Below are positions 9,576-17,788 of a stretch of 64,000 bases of DNA, one piece after another. The DNA is from SABI01 sp028532915 (GTDB taxonomy: Bacteria > Spirochaetota > Spirochaetia > Sphaerochaetales > Sphaerochaetaceae). Location: NCBI GenBank assembly GCA_963677225.1, contig OY781923.1:1426001-1490000 (forward strand), in the 5' to 3' direction. The translations under genes and the position numbers were made by a program. The notes beneath the pieces are model-generated. The model did not search any database. It was not told the DNA's origin and saw nothing but the letters and a program-made list of their open reading frames with translations. The number at the start of each line of letters is the position of its first letter. The stretch's first letter is position 1.

Positions 9576-9640
9576 GAAAGTCGCTCCTTGTATTGACGTT
9601 ACCAGAGAAAAAGTATTTTTTCTAGTGGATGAAATATGTG

Positions 9641-9668
9641 TTGCATTTTGTTGCATACTTGTTATACT
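9641..9668 (+). promoter_or_regulatory. Putative sigma70 promoter for carbamate kinase
   Basis: TTGCAT at 9641-9646 and TATACT at 9663-9668 are separated by 16 bases in the gap between the divergent GH3 gene and arcC. Assigned by eye only. Confidence 0.5.
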
Positions 9669-9724
9669 GTATTCATCTGATCCAATCTTGGATAAAAAAA
9701 CAAGTTCACACAGTGGAGAGACGT

Positions 9725-10675
9725 ATGGATAAAAGCAAATTGATCGTCATCGCAATCGGAGGGAATTCCCTTATCGAGGACAGTAAACATATCAGTGTTT
9801 CAAGCCAGTATGAGGCTGCCAGAAAGACCGCTTCCCACATTGTCAAACTCGTCGATGCAGGACATCGTGTCGTGATCGCACACGGCAATGGACCTCAGGT
9901 GGGTTTTATTCTCCTTCGTGCAGAATATTCCAAAAACATCCTGCATACCGTTCCTCTTGACTCGTGTGTAGCCGATACGCAGGGAGCCATCGGGTATCAG
10001 CTGCAGCGTGCTCTGATGAATGAATTCACAAGAAAAGGAATGACACGTCAGGTGGCCACGATCGTCACTCAGGTCGAAGTCGACCGGAATGATCCTTCAT
10101 TTCACAATCCTACGAAACCGATAGGATCGTTTATGAGCGAACAGGATGCTTTATCCCATAGAGAAAAAGACGGATGGGACATCGTAGAGGATGCAGGTCG
10201 GGGCTTCAGAAGGGTCGTGCCTTCACCGAAACCTCTTTCTATCGTAGAACTTGGAACCGTGAGGACTCTTGTAGACAACGATGTGATCGTGATTGCGGCA
10301 GGAGGCGGAGGCATTCCCGTGGTGAAGGACGACAAGGGTCTGTTCGAAGGAAGAGAGGCTGTCATCGACAAGGATCTTGCTGCAGCTCTTATGGCAAAGC
10401 AGCTGAATGCGGATGTGTTCGTGATCTCGACAGCTGTCGAGAAAGTGAGTCTGAATTACGGAAAGGCAGACCAGGTGGACCTTGATACTGTGACAGTCGG
10501 CGAATGTGAACGTTATATCGCCGAAGGACATTTTGCACCTGGAAGCATGCTCCCGAAAGTTCAGGCCATGGTCGATTTCGTTTCCGAGACCGGGAACGTA
10601 GGGCTTATCACCAATCCTGAAAACATATATGAGTCTCTCTATCTTCCCGATAAAGGGACGAAAGTGGTGCTCTGA
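9725..10675 (+). CDS. arcC: Carbamate kinase
   Basis: Catalyses carbamoyl phosphate + ADP to ATP + carbamate (CO2 + NH3), the ATP-forming step of arginine, agmatine or purine/allantoin fermentation. Amino-acid-kinase fold with IAIGGNSLI at the N terminus, AHGNGPQVG about residue 50 and VDRNDPSFHNPTKPIG about 120, all hallmark carbamate kinase motifs; 316 residues is the normal length. The start at 9725 follows GGAGAG; the frame extends upstream through promoter-like sequence and is not used. It stands alone: no arginine deiminase or ornithine/putrescine carbamoyltransferase gene is nearby, so the source of carbamoyl phosphate must be encoded elsewhere. Confidence 0.95.
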   Translation: MDKSKLIVIAIGGNSLIEDSKHISVSSQYEAARKTASHIVKLVDAGHRVVIAHGNGPQVGFILLRAEYSKNILHTVPLDSCVADTQGAIGYQLQRALMNEFTRKGMTRQVATIVTQVEVDRNDPSFHNPTKPIGSFMSEQDALSHREKDGWDIVEDAGRGFRRVVPSPKPLSIVELGTVRTLVDNDVIVIAAGGGGIPVVKDDKGLFEGREAVIDKDLAAALMAKQLNADVFVISTAVEKVSLNYGKADQVDLDTVTVGECERYIAEGHFAPGSMLPKVQAMVDFVSETGNVGLITNPENIYESLYLPDKGTKVVL

Positions 10676-10694
10676 GGTAGTCACTCTTTTCAGA

Positions 10695-12071
10695 TTACCA
10701 TGTCTTATCGCTGATAGTCCGCTTTTTTGTTTTATATGCATGTTTGAAGAATGTGGAATTGACCAGATAAAGAGGAGCCAGAACTGCCATGATATGTGCA
10801 TTATGCTGGTACAGTGATTCGGGGAAGATACCTTTTGCTACAAGAAGAAGGACGATCAGGGAGGTTGATACCGTATTGATCTTCCTGAATCGTGTATCAT
10901 CATCTTTACGTCTTATCACGTAACGTATGAAGACCAATAGCGAAAGAAGTACAAGAGGAGAGATGATCAGGATGTTCTCATTTCCGTATGTGACATCATG
11001 ATTGCTGACGGTCATCATGAACAGCAGGATCAGCGAATACAGAGACGCGGTCAGAAGCCAGATGATATTTGCTGTCGAATGGATATGAGAAAAAAGTTTC
11101 TTCACCGATGAGAAACGGGAAGTCTGTGACACGATATAGGCTGTATGGATGAGAGATGCAAGACAGACTGCGAAGAATATCATCAGCGTATCGGCGCGTC
11201 GTGAATTTTCCTCTGTCCCCGGCCGTAGATCCTTCGGCTCTTCATTGATGACCGCTGATTCCTTTGCCAGAGCTCTGTGCTCTCCATTTTTGTCGGTATA
11301 TGTGAAATCAAGTATTACTTCCTCCATGATCTCGGGGAGAAACATAGCTTCCCAGTAGGTAATAGGCCGGTCGATCATTCCGCTCTGCAGAAAATCCAAA
11401 GTCCAGTAGATGAAAGGGGAGGATGCCGTTCTGGTTGCAACGATCTCTCTGAGAGTGAGAGGATACGGCATGCCGGAAGCATACTCTTTCAACTGTCCTC
11501 CCGTGGCGGCGTCGAGAATGTCACGTATACGTGTCGCACAGTTTTCCCAGTAATGATGATACAGATAGGTTGAATGAGCTTTGTCGGTCGTTCTATTGAG
11601 ATGTTCGAGAATCTCGAGTGTCACATCCTGAGGGAAATCCAGAGTGATTGTTCTCACATCTCTTTGCTCATCTTCCGCCAGAGCGAAACGTGCCGGGCTC
11701 GAAGTACCCCAGGCCTGATACCAGAGTCTTCCCAATGCGAAGGATTGGTAGAAACCTTCATCAAAGCTGAATATTCCGAAATCGTACATGACGGATCTTC
11801 CGCTTTTGATGTCGTTGATTATCAGGCCTGAATGGCCGAACCAGGTGTACAGCGGATCTCCCCGTCCGATCGTAGACAGCTCAACAGTATATCGTTCATC
11901 CGACGAATCGGTGAGAACATTGTTTTCGAGAAGGTTTTCGCCCTCAAGCATGGCCCGGGAGCTGTTGGGGTCCTCTATCGCATAGGACGGCATCATCGAG
12001 GCGGCCGGAAGGTTGAGAGATAAGAAAATGAGAGATATGACGACTGCCGGGATGAGAGCTTTCTGTTTCAT
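10695..12071 (-). CDS. DUF4105 (Lnb N-terminal-like) exported membrane protein
   Basis: Residues 1-25 form a signal peptide or anchor. The exported part contains the DUF4105 pattern: DPLYTWFGHSGLIIND (about 72-87), a conserved YDFGIFSF strand, and YHHYWENCATRIRDIL about residue 170. The conserved His (GHSG) and Cys (ENCATR) suggest a papain-like active site of the kind seen in the periplasmic N-terminal domain of some lacto-N-biosidases and in NlpC/P60-related enzymes. The C-terminal third has about four to five membrane segments. Function is unknown; a role in envelope lipid or peptide processing is only a guess. It converges on arcC with 19 bases between stops. Confidence 0.7.
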   Translation of the reverse strand: MKQKALIPAVVISLIFLSLNLPAASMMPSYAIEDPNSSRAMLEGENLLENNVLTDSSDERYTVELSTIGRGDPLYTWFGHSGLIINDIKSGRSVMYDFGIFSFDEGFYQSFALGRLWYQAWGTSSPARFALAEDEQRDVRTITLDFPQDVTLEILEHLNRTTDKAHSTYLYHHYWENCATRIRDILDAATGGQLKEYASGMPYPLTLREIVATRTASSPFIYWTLDFLQSGMIDRPITYWEAMFLPEIMEEVILDFTYTDKNGEHRALAKESAVINEEPKDLRPGTEENSRRADTLMIFFAVCLASLIHTAYIVSQTSRFSSVKKLFSHIHSTANIIWLLTASLYSLILLFMMTVSNHDVTYGNENILIISPLVLLSLLVFIRYVIRRKDDDTRFRKINTVSTSLIVLLLVAKGIFPESLYQHNAHIMAVLAPLYLVNSTFFKHAYKTKKRTISDKTW

Positions 12072-12102
12072 TGGTTTATCATATCATAAAAGACCTCTTT
12101 GG

Positions 12103-12131
12103 TTGACAGAGTTTTCACATCAAAGTACTCT
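12103..12131 (+). promoter_or_regulatory. Putative promoter for recO-recJ
   Basis: TTGACA at 12103-12108 and TACTCT at 12126-12131 with a 17-base spacer, about 30 bases before the GTG start of recO. Confidence 0.6.
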
Positions 12132-12161
12132 TAATTTCATGCCAGATGGAGAAAGAGTGCA

Positions 12162-12914
12162 GTGGAGCGCAATGTAGAGAGCGATGTCATCGTCCTGACC
12201 AGCAGAAAATGGGGATCCCTTCACAGGCGTGTGACGATGTTGTCGAAAGAACTCGGAGTCTTTGACGCGATAGTGTACGGAGCCCAGAAGGGAAAACTCT
12301 CGGGAGCGTGTGAATCTTTCACCCGGGGAAAAGCCTATCTGTATTACCAGAGTGTCCGGAAAGAATATTCACTTAAGGATATGGCGATAGAATCCTCATC
12401 AGAGATCCTCAGAGGCGATCTGGTTCGACTATACAGTGCTCATGCGATGGTGGAGATCGTTATGAAAATGCACGGAGGTGATTATGAGAAGCTGTTCGAC
12501 CTTCTCGAATCATCGCTGGCTTTTGTAGATGAGAGGTCGTTCGACCCCACGCTGGTTCTTATCCAGTTTATGTGGAGTGTAATATCCGTGACGGGATTTG
12601 AAAGCGATCTTCATATCTGCCCTGTGTGCGGTCATCAGTATGAAGAGAGTGAGATCGTCTCATTCAATCCTTCGCTTCACTCCATCTGCTGCAGTACTTG
12701 TTCGCCGAGGCTCCCCGAGTTTTCACGACTTTATCTGCATCCCGGCATGAGAAGGTATTTTCTATTTACATCTTCCCTGCCTGCGATCGAGGCTGTAAAG
12801 GTGGAGGTGAGTGAAAAGGCAAAACGGAGAATACTCCATTATCTGATTGACTATATCCACAATATTTTGGGATATTCATTGAAGAGTCTTCAAGATGATT
12901 CTCTGATAATCTGA
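12162..12914 (+). CDS. recO: DNA repair protein RecO
   Basis: RecO anneals strands and helps load RecA on gapped DNA in the RecFOR pathway. The 250-residue protein shows the N-terminal OB fold (VIVLTSRKWGSLHRRVTMLSKELG), the helical middle region, and a four-cysteine zinc knuckle CPVCG ... CCSTC at about 151-180. The start is GTG at 12162 with GGAG 10 bases upstream. recJ follows 22 bases later, joining two single-strand-gap repair functions in one transcript. Confidence 0.93.
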   Translation: MERNVESDVIVLTSRKWGSLHRRVTMLSKELGVFDAIVYGAQKGKLSGACESFTRGKAYLYYQSVRKEYSLKDMAIESSSEILRGDLVRLYSAHAMVEIVMKMHGGDYEKLFDLLESSLAFVDERSFDPTLVLIQFMWSVISVTGFESDLHICPVCGHQYEESEIVSFNPSLHSICCSTCSPRLPEFSRLYLHPGMRRYFLFTSSLPAIEAVKVEVSEKAKRRILHYLIDYIHNILGYSLKSLQDDSLII

Positions 12915-12936
12915 AGATTCTGAAAAAGAGGTATGA

Positions 12937-15108
12937 ATGAAGCAATGGAAGAAAGAATCGATATCGGTGGACTCGGTCCGCTCACTGCATGAGAATTTCG
13001 GTGTCGACTATATAAGTGCTACCTTACTCGCAAGAAGGGGTGTAGACGATAAAAAATCTTTGAAATATTATCTGGAATCCGACCTCTCGTACCTTCATAA
13101 TCCCTTCCTTTTCGATGAAATGGAAGATTTTGTGATGAGAGTAGCACAGGCTAAGGAGGAAGGTGAGAAGGTAAGGGTCTTCGGCGACAGAGATGTCGAC
13201 GGAATCACGAGTACAGCCCTTCTTGTGGAATTTCTCGGCAGTATGGGTATCGAGGTATCACACCGTCTTCCTAAAGGGGATGAGCCGTATGGACTTACAG
13301 TGCCGGGTATCGATGAGGCGCTGCAGGATGATGTCACTTTGATTATCACAGTCGACTGCGGTATCTCGAATATTGAAGAGGTGGAATATGCACAGTCCAA
13401 AGGTATAGATGTGCTGATCACCGATCACCATATCGCCGGAGATATCGTTCCCGATGCGATTGCGATCATCGATCCGAAGATTGAAGAGTGCAGCTATCCT
13501 TTCACTCATCTTGCAGGATGCGGTGTCGTGGCAAAGGTGATATGGGCCGTCTCTTTCGCTATGAGTGATTTTTTTCAGCAGGAGATCTTTCTTTTTCATG
13601 CATATCCGGGCAATACTGAGAAAGGAAAGGAGACGGTGATCATCGAAGCTGTGAAGATGAGAAACCTTCTTGAGATCGAAAGGATGGTCGAAGAAGTCGT
13701 TCCCGGGATTCTCGATGTTCATCAAAGCAGGATCATTTCGTTCCTTAACAGCAATCTACCGATTTTTGCACTCGATGTGGAAACAGAGAGGCGCCTGATT
13801 ACCAGAGCTTTCGGCACGAAGATCGATATTCATATCGGAGAACTGAGACAACTTCTTTCAGCGACGATCCCTCAAATCGGTTCTCACAGTCTGTTCAGTC
13901 TCCACAGGATGAGCAAGAGTGTCAAATATTCTCAGCGTATGAGTGAACTGGATGTACTCTTCTCCCTCTTTGTCACCCATGTTACCCGTTCGATTCCATA
14001 TCTGAGAGATAAGTATGAATACATTTTCGATCTGGTTGCTTTGGGGACCATCGGAGATCTGATGCCGATGAAAGATGAGAACAGGATCATGGTGAAACGG
14101 GGTCTCGCTCTTCTGAACAGTCACACGAGATCTTCATTGATTCCTCTGATGACAGCACAGAAACTGATGGGAAAACAGATAAGCACAACAGATGTAAGCT
14201 GGCAGATAACACCGATCATCAATGCATCGGGGCGGATGGGGACACCCGAGGTGGCGTTGGAACTTTTGCTGTCTACAAAACAGGATCACGCTCAGACTTG
14301 CAGCGAACAGCTTCTGCGCCTCAACAAGGAACGTCAGAAGATGGGGGAGGACTCATGGAACAGCCTGTTGCCCAAGGCAAAGAATAAGTATGAAGAGTTC
14401 GAACAGAAATTTCTGGTCGTGGAAGATAAGAACGTGAACAGAGGTCTTACCGGGATCATGGCATCCCGTCTTCTGCGGCAGTTCGGTGTCCCTTCGATGG
14501 TGATCGCCCATATAGACGAGAACCGCCTGACAGGTTCCATGAGGTCTCCCACCTATTTCAACATCAGAGAATTTCTCTCTCTTTTCGAAGATCTTTTCAT
14601 CGATTACGGCGGTCACCGCTGTGCCGGAGGTTTCAGCATTGAAAAGAAGAACCTTCCGGTTCTCCATGAAAGATTGTCCTCGGCGATCGAGGCAATGCAG
14701 AGGGAGACCGATGAAGAGGATACGGTTACGATAGATCTGGAGCTTCCTCCTAAATATCTCACTCCCGAGATCATCAGTCTCGTCGAACTGTTCGAACCCT
14801 ACGGAGAGGGAAATCCTCCGATCCAGTTTCTGATCAGTAAGACGACTATCGAAGAGATCAGGTATCTGCAGAACAGCAGAAGCAACGGTGTGAATCATGT
14901 GAAACTGACGATCAGATACGGCGAGTACCGCTGGCCGGCGATCTTCTGGAACGGTTCTCAGATCATCTCCGAGAGCTTTCAGGAGGGGGATGAAGTTGAT
15001 ATAGTCTTCCGTATGGGGAGAAACTATTTCAGAAACAATGAAACTCTCCAGCTTACAGTGATAGATATAAGAAAATATAAGACTCCGATAGAACAGATCA
15101 TCAGGTAG
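12937..15108 (+). CDS. recJ: Single-stranded-DNA-specific exonuclease RecJ
   Basis: 5'-3' ssDNA exonuclease of the DHH phosphoesterase family. Visible motifs are DRDVDGITSTA (about 87-97), VDCGISN, the LITDHHIAG motif about residue 162 (metal ligands), the DHHA1 GGHRCAGGFS motif near 565, and a C-terminal OB domain. At 723 residues it is longer than E. coli RecJ (about 577), because of an insertion of roughly 100-130 residues between the DHH motif and the next conserved block (about 195-330), a feature seen in some spirochaete-type RecJ proteins. AAGAGG precedes the ATG. Second gene after recO. Confidence 0.93.
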   Translation: MKQWKKESISVDSVRSLHENFGVDYISATLLARRGVDDKKSLKYYLESDLSYLHNPFLFDEMEDFVMRVAQAKEEGEKVRVFGDRDVDGITSTALLVEFLGSMGIEVSHRLPKGDEPYGLTVPGIDEALQDDVTLIITVDCGISNIEEVEYAQSKGIDVLITDHHIAGDIVPDAIAIIDPKIEECSYPFTHLAGCGVVAKVIWAVSFAMSDFFQQEIFLFHAYPGNTEKGKETVIIEAVKMRNLLEIERMVEEVVPGILDVHQSRIISFLNSNLPIFALDVETERRLITRAFGTKIDIHIGELRQLLSATIPQIGSHSLFSLHRMSKSVKYSQRMSELDVLFSLFVTHVTRSIPYLRDKYEYIFDLVALGTIGDLMPMKDENRIMVKRGLALLNSHTRSSLIPLMTAQKLMGKQISTTDVSWQITPIINASGRMGTPEVALELLLSTKQDHAQTCSEQLLRLNKERQKMGEDSWNSLLPKAKNKYEEFEQKFLVVEDKNVNRGLTGIMASRLLRQFGVPSMVIAHIDENRLTGSMRSPTYFNIREFLSLFEDLFIDYGGHRCAGGFSIEKKNLPVLHERLSSAIEAMQRETDEEDTVTIDLELPPKYLTPEIISLVELFEPYGEGNPPIQFLISKTTIEEIRYLQNSRSNGVNHVKLTIRYGEYRWPAIFWNGSQIISESFQEGDEVDIVFRMGRNYFRNNETLQLTVIDIRKYKTPIEQIIR

Positions 15109-15140
15109 CTGGTCAGCGAGTCATGACAAAAGGTGAAATA

Positions 15141-16322
15141 ATGAAAAAACTTACAGTTGGTCAATTTACTGATTCTCTTTTTCCTATAATAGACGGGGTG
15201 GGATATGTTGCGCAGAATTATTCTTACTGGATCAATGAGAAATACGGAACAGCATATGTGATAGGGCCTGAGGCTCCGAAATATGTCGAGACCGATCCTC
15301 AGATTATCAGATTTCCTACGATACCGATCCCGGGATTCGCACCGTACCGGTGCGGCGTTCCCCAATTGGGTGAATTCCGCAGAAGACTGGATGCGATAGA
15401 TTTCGACATCGTTCATGTCCAATCGCCTTTCATCAGCGCTTCCGAAGCGAAGCGGGTGGCCAAAAGGACCGGTGTTCCGATCGTCGCGACCTTCCAATCG
15501 AAGTACAGAGATGATTTCAGCCGGATGTTCAATTCGAAGATGATTGTCAACGGGGCCATCAAAAATATCGTCAGATTCTACAATAAAGTGGATGAGGTGT
15601 GGTCACCCAACGAGGGGACTGCCGCAACTTTACACGAGTACGGTTACGAAAAGGATGTGAAGATCATTCCAAACGGTACTGATATGAGACCGCTGACAGA
15701 CACCGAGCGTACCGAAAGGCGGGCCGTGATACGGAGGAAGCACCATCTGAAAGATGATGATTTCGTTCTTATGTATGTCGGTCAGCACCGGTTTGAGAAG
15801 AATCTGAAACTGGTAATCGATTCTCTGCATTCGCTCGGTCAGAAAGGATGTGATGTTCGAGCCATCTTTATCGGTACCGGTCCTGACGAACAGGAACTGA
15901 AAGAACTTGTACAGAGCTACAATCTTGACCGGAAGGTCATCTTCGCCGGGGTCGTAAAAGACAGAAACCTGCTTCAATCCTATTTTTCATGTGCAGATTC
16001 TCTGGTGTTCCCTTCCTTGTACGATATGTCCTCTCTGACGATGAAGGAGGCTGCATCCTGCTCGGTTCCCACAATCGTGGTGGAAGGTTCTACTACTTCC
16101 GATGGAATTATCGATGAGAAGAATGGATTTCTCATACAAAACAATATCGAATCTCTCGTTTCCAAAGTCATGTACATGCATCAGAATCGCCAGATGGTGA
16201 AATCAGCGGGTCAAGGGGCTCTCCAGAGCGTCTATCTTTCATGGGATACGATCGTAGATGACGTGTATAAAGGATATATTGATCTGATCGAAAGGAAAAC
16301 AGGGAAAACCTGCAGTAAATGA
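15141..16322 (+). CDS. GT4-type glycosyltransferase, probable (di)acylglycerol glucosyltransferase
   Basis: A 393-residue GT-B enzyme. The N-terminal domain begins VGQFTDSLFPIIDGVGYV, where the DS..P..GV pattern is common to lipid-directed GT4 enzymes such as diacylglycerol glucosyltransferases; the C-terminal nucleotide-sugar domain has FIGTGPDEQELKELV and the LYDMSSLTMKEAASC stretch at the place of the usual E-x7-E motif, with only the second Glu obvious. Start at 15141 is preferred because AAAGGTGA lies 6 bases upstream; an in-frame ATG at 15123 is an alternative. A glycolipid-forming role fits the lipopolysaccharide-free envelope of many spirochaetes, but the acceptor is inferred. Its stop region overlaps the upstream frame of rpsU. 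Confidence 0.8.
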   Translation: MKKLTVGQFTDSLFPIIDGVGYVAQNYSYWINEKYGTAYVIGPEAPKYVETDPQIIRFPTIPIPGFAPYRCGVPQLGEFRRRLDAIDFDIVHVQSPFISASEAKRVAKRTGVPIVATFQSKYRDDFSRMFNSKMIVNGAIKNIVRFYNKVDEVWSPNEGTAATLHEYGYEKDVKIIPNGTDMRPLTDTERTERRAVIRRKHHLKDDDFVLMYVGQHRFEKNLKLVIDSLHSLGQKGCDVRAIFIGTGPDEQELKELVQSYNLDRKVIFAGVVKDRNLLQSYFSCADSLVFPSLYDMSSLTMKEAASCSVPTIVVEGSTTSDGIIDEKNGFLIQNNIESLVSKVMYMHQNRQMVKSAGQGALQSVYLSWDTIVDDVYKGYIDLIERKTGKTCSK

Positions 16323-16331
16323 CTGATTCTC

Positions 16332-16362
16332 TTGACAAAAAGAGTAACTTTATAGATGATAA
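16332..16362 (+). promoter_or_regulatory. Putative promoter for rpsU
   Basis: A perfect TTGACA (16332-16337) lies directly after the glycosyltransferase stop. A -10 match is found at ATGATA/GATAAA (16356-16363), spacing 17-19. Transcription from here would begin near 16368, inside the apparent N-terminal extension of the rpsU frame, which argues that the extension is not translated. Confidence 0.5.
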
Positions 16363-16402
16363 AGAGAATTTTTTCCCGAAACACGGGAAGGGGGTGATTA
16401 CT

Positions 16403-16612
16403 ATAGCTTACGTAAGAGTAGATGACAACGAACCTCTCGAGAAATCGATCAAGAAGTTCAAACGTATGGTCGAGAAAGAGGGCATCATTCGCGAATGGAA
16501 AAAGCGTGAATACTTTGAGAAGCCTTCAACGATCGAGAATCGTAAGAAGAAAGCTTTACAGCGAAAACAAATGAAAAAAGTACGTAAGATGCACTCCATG
16601 AAGAGTTATTAA
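16403..16612 (+). CDS. rpsU: Small ribosomal subunit protein bS21, apparently with an AUA start
   Basis: bS21 binds the 30S platform near the anti-Shine-Dalgarno end of 16S rRNA. The sequence AYVRVDDNEPLEKSIKKFKR through the basic tail is typical bS21 (about 69 residues). In all bS21 proteins I know, the residue before AYV is the initiator Met; here that codon is ATA (16403-16405), placed 6 bases after a near-perfect AAGGGGGTGAT ribosome site at 16388-16398. The frame is open back to an ATG at 16319, but that 28-residue extension overlaps a promoter and does not look like bS21; a GTG at 16394 sits inside the ribosome site. A sequencing error cannot be excluded. A terminator follows. Confidence 0.85.
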   Translation: MAYVRVDDNEPLEKSIKKFKRMVEKEGIIREWKKREYFEKPSTIENRKKKALQRKQMKKVRKMHSMKSY

Positions 16613-16639
16613 TATTACCTCTGTACATGAGACGTCTTG

Positions 16640-16672
16640 ACCGTCGGTTGTACAACCGACGGTTATTTTTTA
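16640..16672 (+). terminator. Terminator after rpsU
   Basis: An 11-bp perfect stem (ACCGTCGGTTG / CAACCGACGGT, loop TA) is followed by TATTTTTTATT. It ends only 22 bases before the metA ATG, so metA needs read-through or a promoter overlapping this hairpin. Confidence 0.88.
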
Positions 16673-16694
16673 TTCAAAAAGTGTAGGTCACAAT

Positions 16695-17624
16695 ATGCCA
16701 GTTAAGATATCTGAATCATTACCAGCAAGAAAGATCCTGGAAAAAGAGAACATCTTCGTGATGACAGAAAAACGTGCGCTCAGTCAGGATATCCGTCCTC
16801 TGAGGCTGCTGATTCTTAATCTGATGCCGCTTAAATCGAGTACCGAAACCAGCCTGCTGAGAAGACTGTCGAATACACCTCTGCAGATCGAAGTCGAATT
16901 TCTCAGGACGGCAACTTACACTTCCAAACATTCTCCGGCCGAATATCTCGATGAGTTCTACATCACACATGACATAGCCAGAAAGCGTTCCTATGACGGT
17001 CTGATCATAACCGGAGCTCCGATAGAGATGCTTGAATTCGAGAACGTCGATTACTGGGATGAGCTGTGTGATATCATGGAATGGGCTAATGAGCATGTCT
17101 ATTCAACTCTTTTCTTATGCTGGGGAGCTCAGGCCGGAATGTACTATCACTATGGAATACGTAAGTATCCGCTTGCCGAGAAGATGTTCGGTATCTATTC
17201 CCACAATGTATCGAAAAAGAACACCCCGCTGCTCAGAGGATTTGATGATTCATTCAATGCACCGCATTCGCGGCATACCGAGGTAAGACGCAAAGATGTC
17301 AGAAAGATCAAAGATCTCGAGATCTTGAGTGAATCCGAACAGGCCGGTCTTTTCATCGTTGCAAGCAAAGACAAGCGCAAAGTGTTCGTGTTCGGCCATC
17401 CTGAATATGAGAAGTACACCCTTGATGCCGAATACAAAAGAGATAGGGCGAAAGGTCTCGATATAAAGATCCCGAAGAACTATTATGTGAACGATGATCC
17501 CGACGGCCCCGTCAATGTCTCATGGTATTCTCATGCACAGCTGTTATATACTAACTGGCTCAATTACTATGTCTATCAGACAACTCCTTTCGATCTGGAA
17601 TCACTGTCGATTTCAGCAAGATAA
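16695..17624 (+). CDS. metA: Homoserine O-acyltransferase MetA, predicted acetyl-CoA user
   Basis: Activates homoserine at its hydroxyl for methionine synthesis. The 309-residue protein aligns by eye to MetA throughout: N-terminal MPVKISESLPA, catalytic Cys142 in LFLCWGAQA, and His235/Glu237 in FGHPEYE. Residue 111 is Glu (TGAPIEMLEF); in characterised MetA proteins Glu111 goes with acetyl-CoA and Gly111 with succinyl-CoA, so O-acetylhomoserine is the predicted product. It begins 22 bases after the rpsU terminator with a weak AGGT site; TTGTAC (16648) and TATTCA (16671) with 17-base spacing could be a promoter inside the hairpin. No SAM riboswitch or MetJ-like box is seen. Confidence 0.94.
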   Translation: MPVKISESLPARKILEKENIFVMTEKRALSQDIRPLRLLILNLMPLKSSTETSLLRRLSNTPLQIEVEFLRTATYTSKHSPAEYLDEFYITHDIARKRSYDGLIITGAPIEMLEFENVDYWDELCDIMEWANEHVYSTLFLCWGAQAGMYYHYGIRKYPLAEKMFGIYSHNVSKKNTPLLRGFDDSFNAPHSRHTEVRRKDVRKIKDLEILSESEQAGLFIVASKDKRKVFVFGHPEYEKYTLDAEYKRDRAKGLDIKIPKNYYVNDDPDGPVNVSWYSHAQLLYTNWLNYYVYQTTPFDLESLSISAR

Positions 17625-17725
17625 TATCCTGAATCGGCCGATTATTTCCTGATTGGTATATTAGATCGATATTCTCGTATATTTTTATGAAAAATTTACA
17701 ATCTGCTAAATTTAGCATTTAATAT

Positions 17726-17755
17726 TTGACAAAAAACGCATTTATGCAGTAAAGT
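17726..17755 (+). promoter_or_regulatory. Putative promoter for the serA-serC-Lrp operon
   Basis: TTGACA at 17726-17731 and TAAAGT at 17750-17755, spacing 18, in the 164-base gap before serA. The gap also has an AATCGGCCGATT palindrome (17633-17644) after metA; nothing else is recognisable there. Confidence 0.6.
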
Positions 17756-17788
17756 ATGGTATCAAATTCTATATGAGGAGTACAGAGA

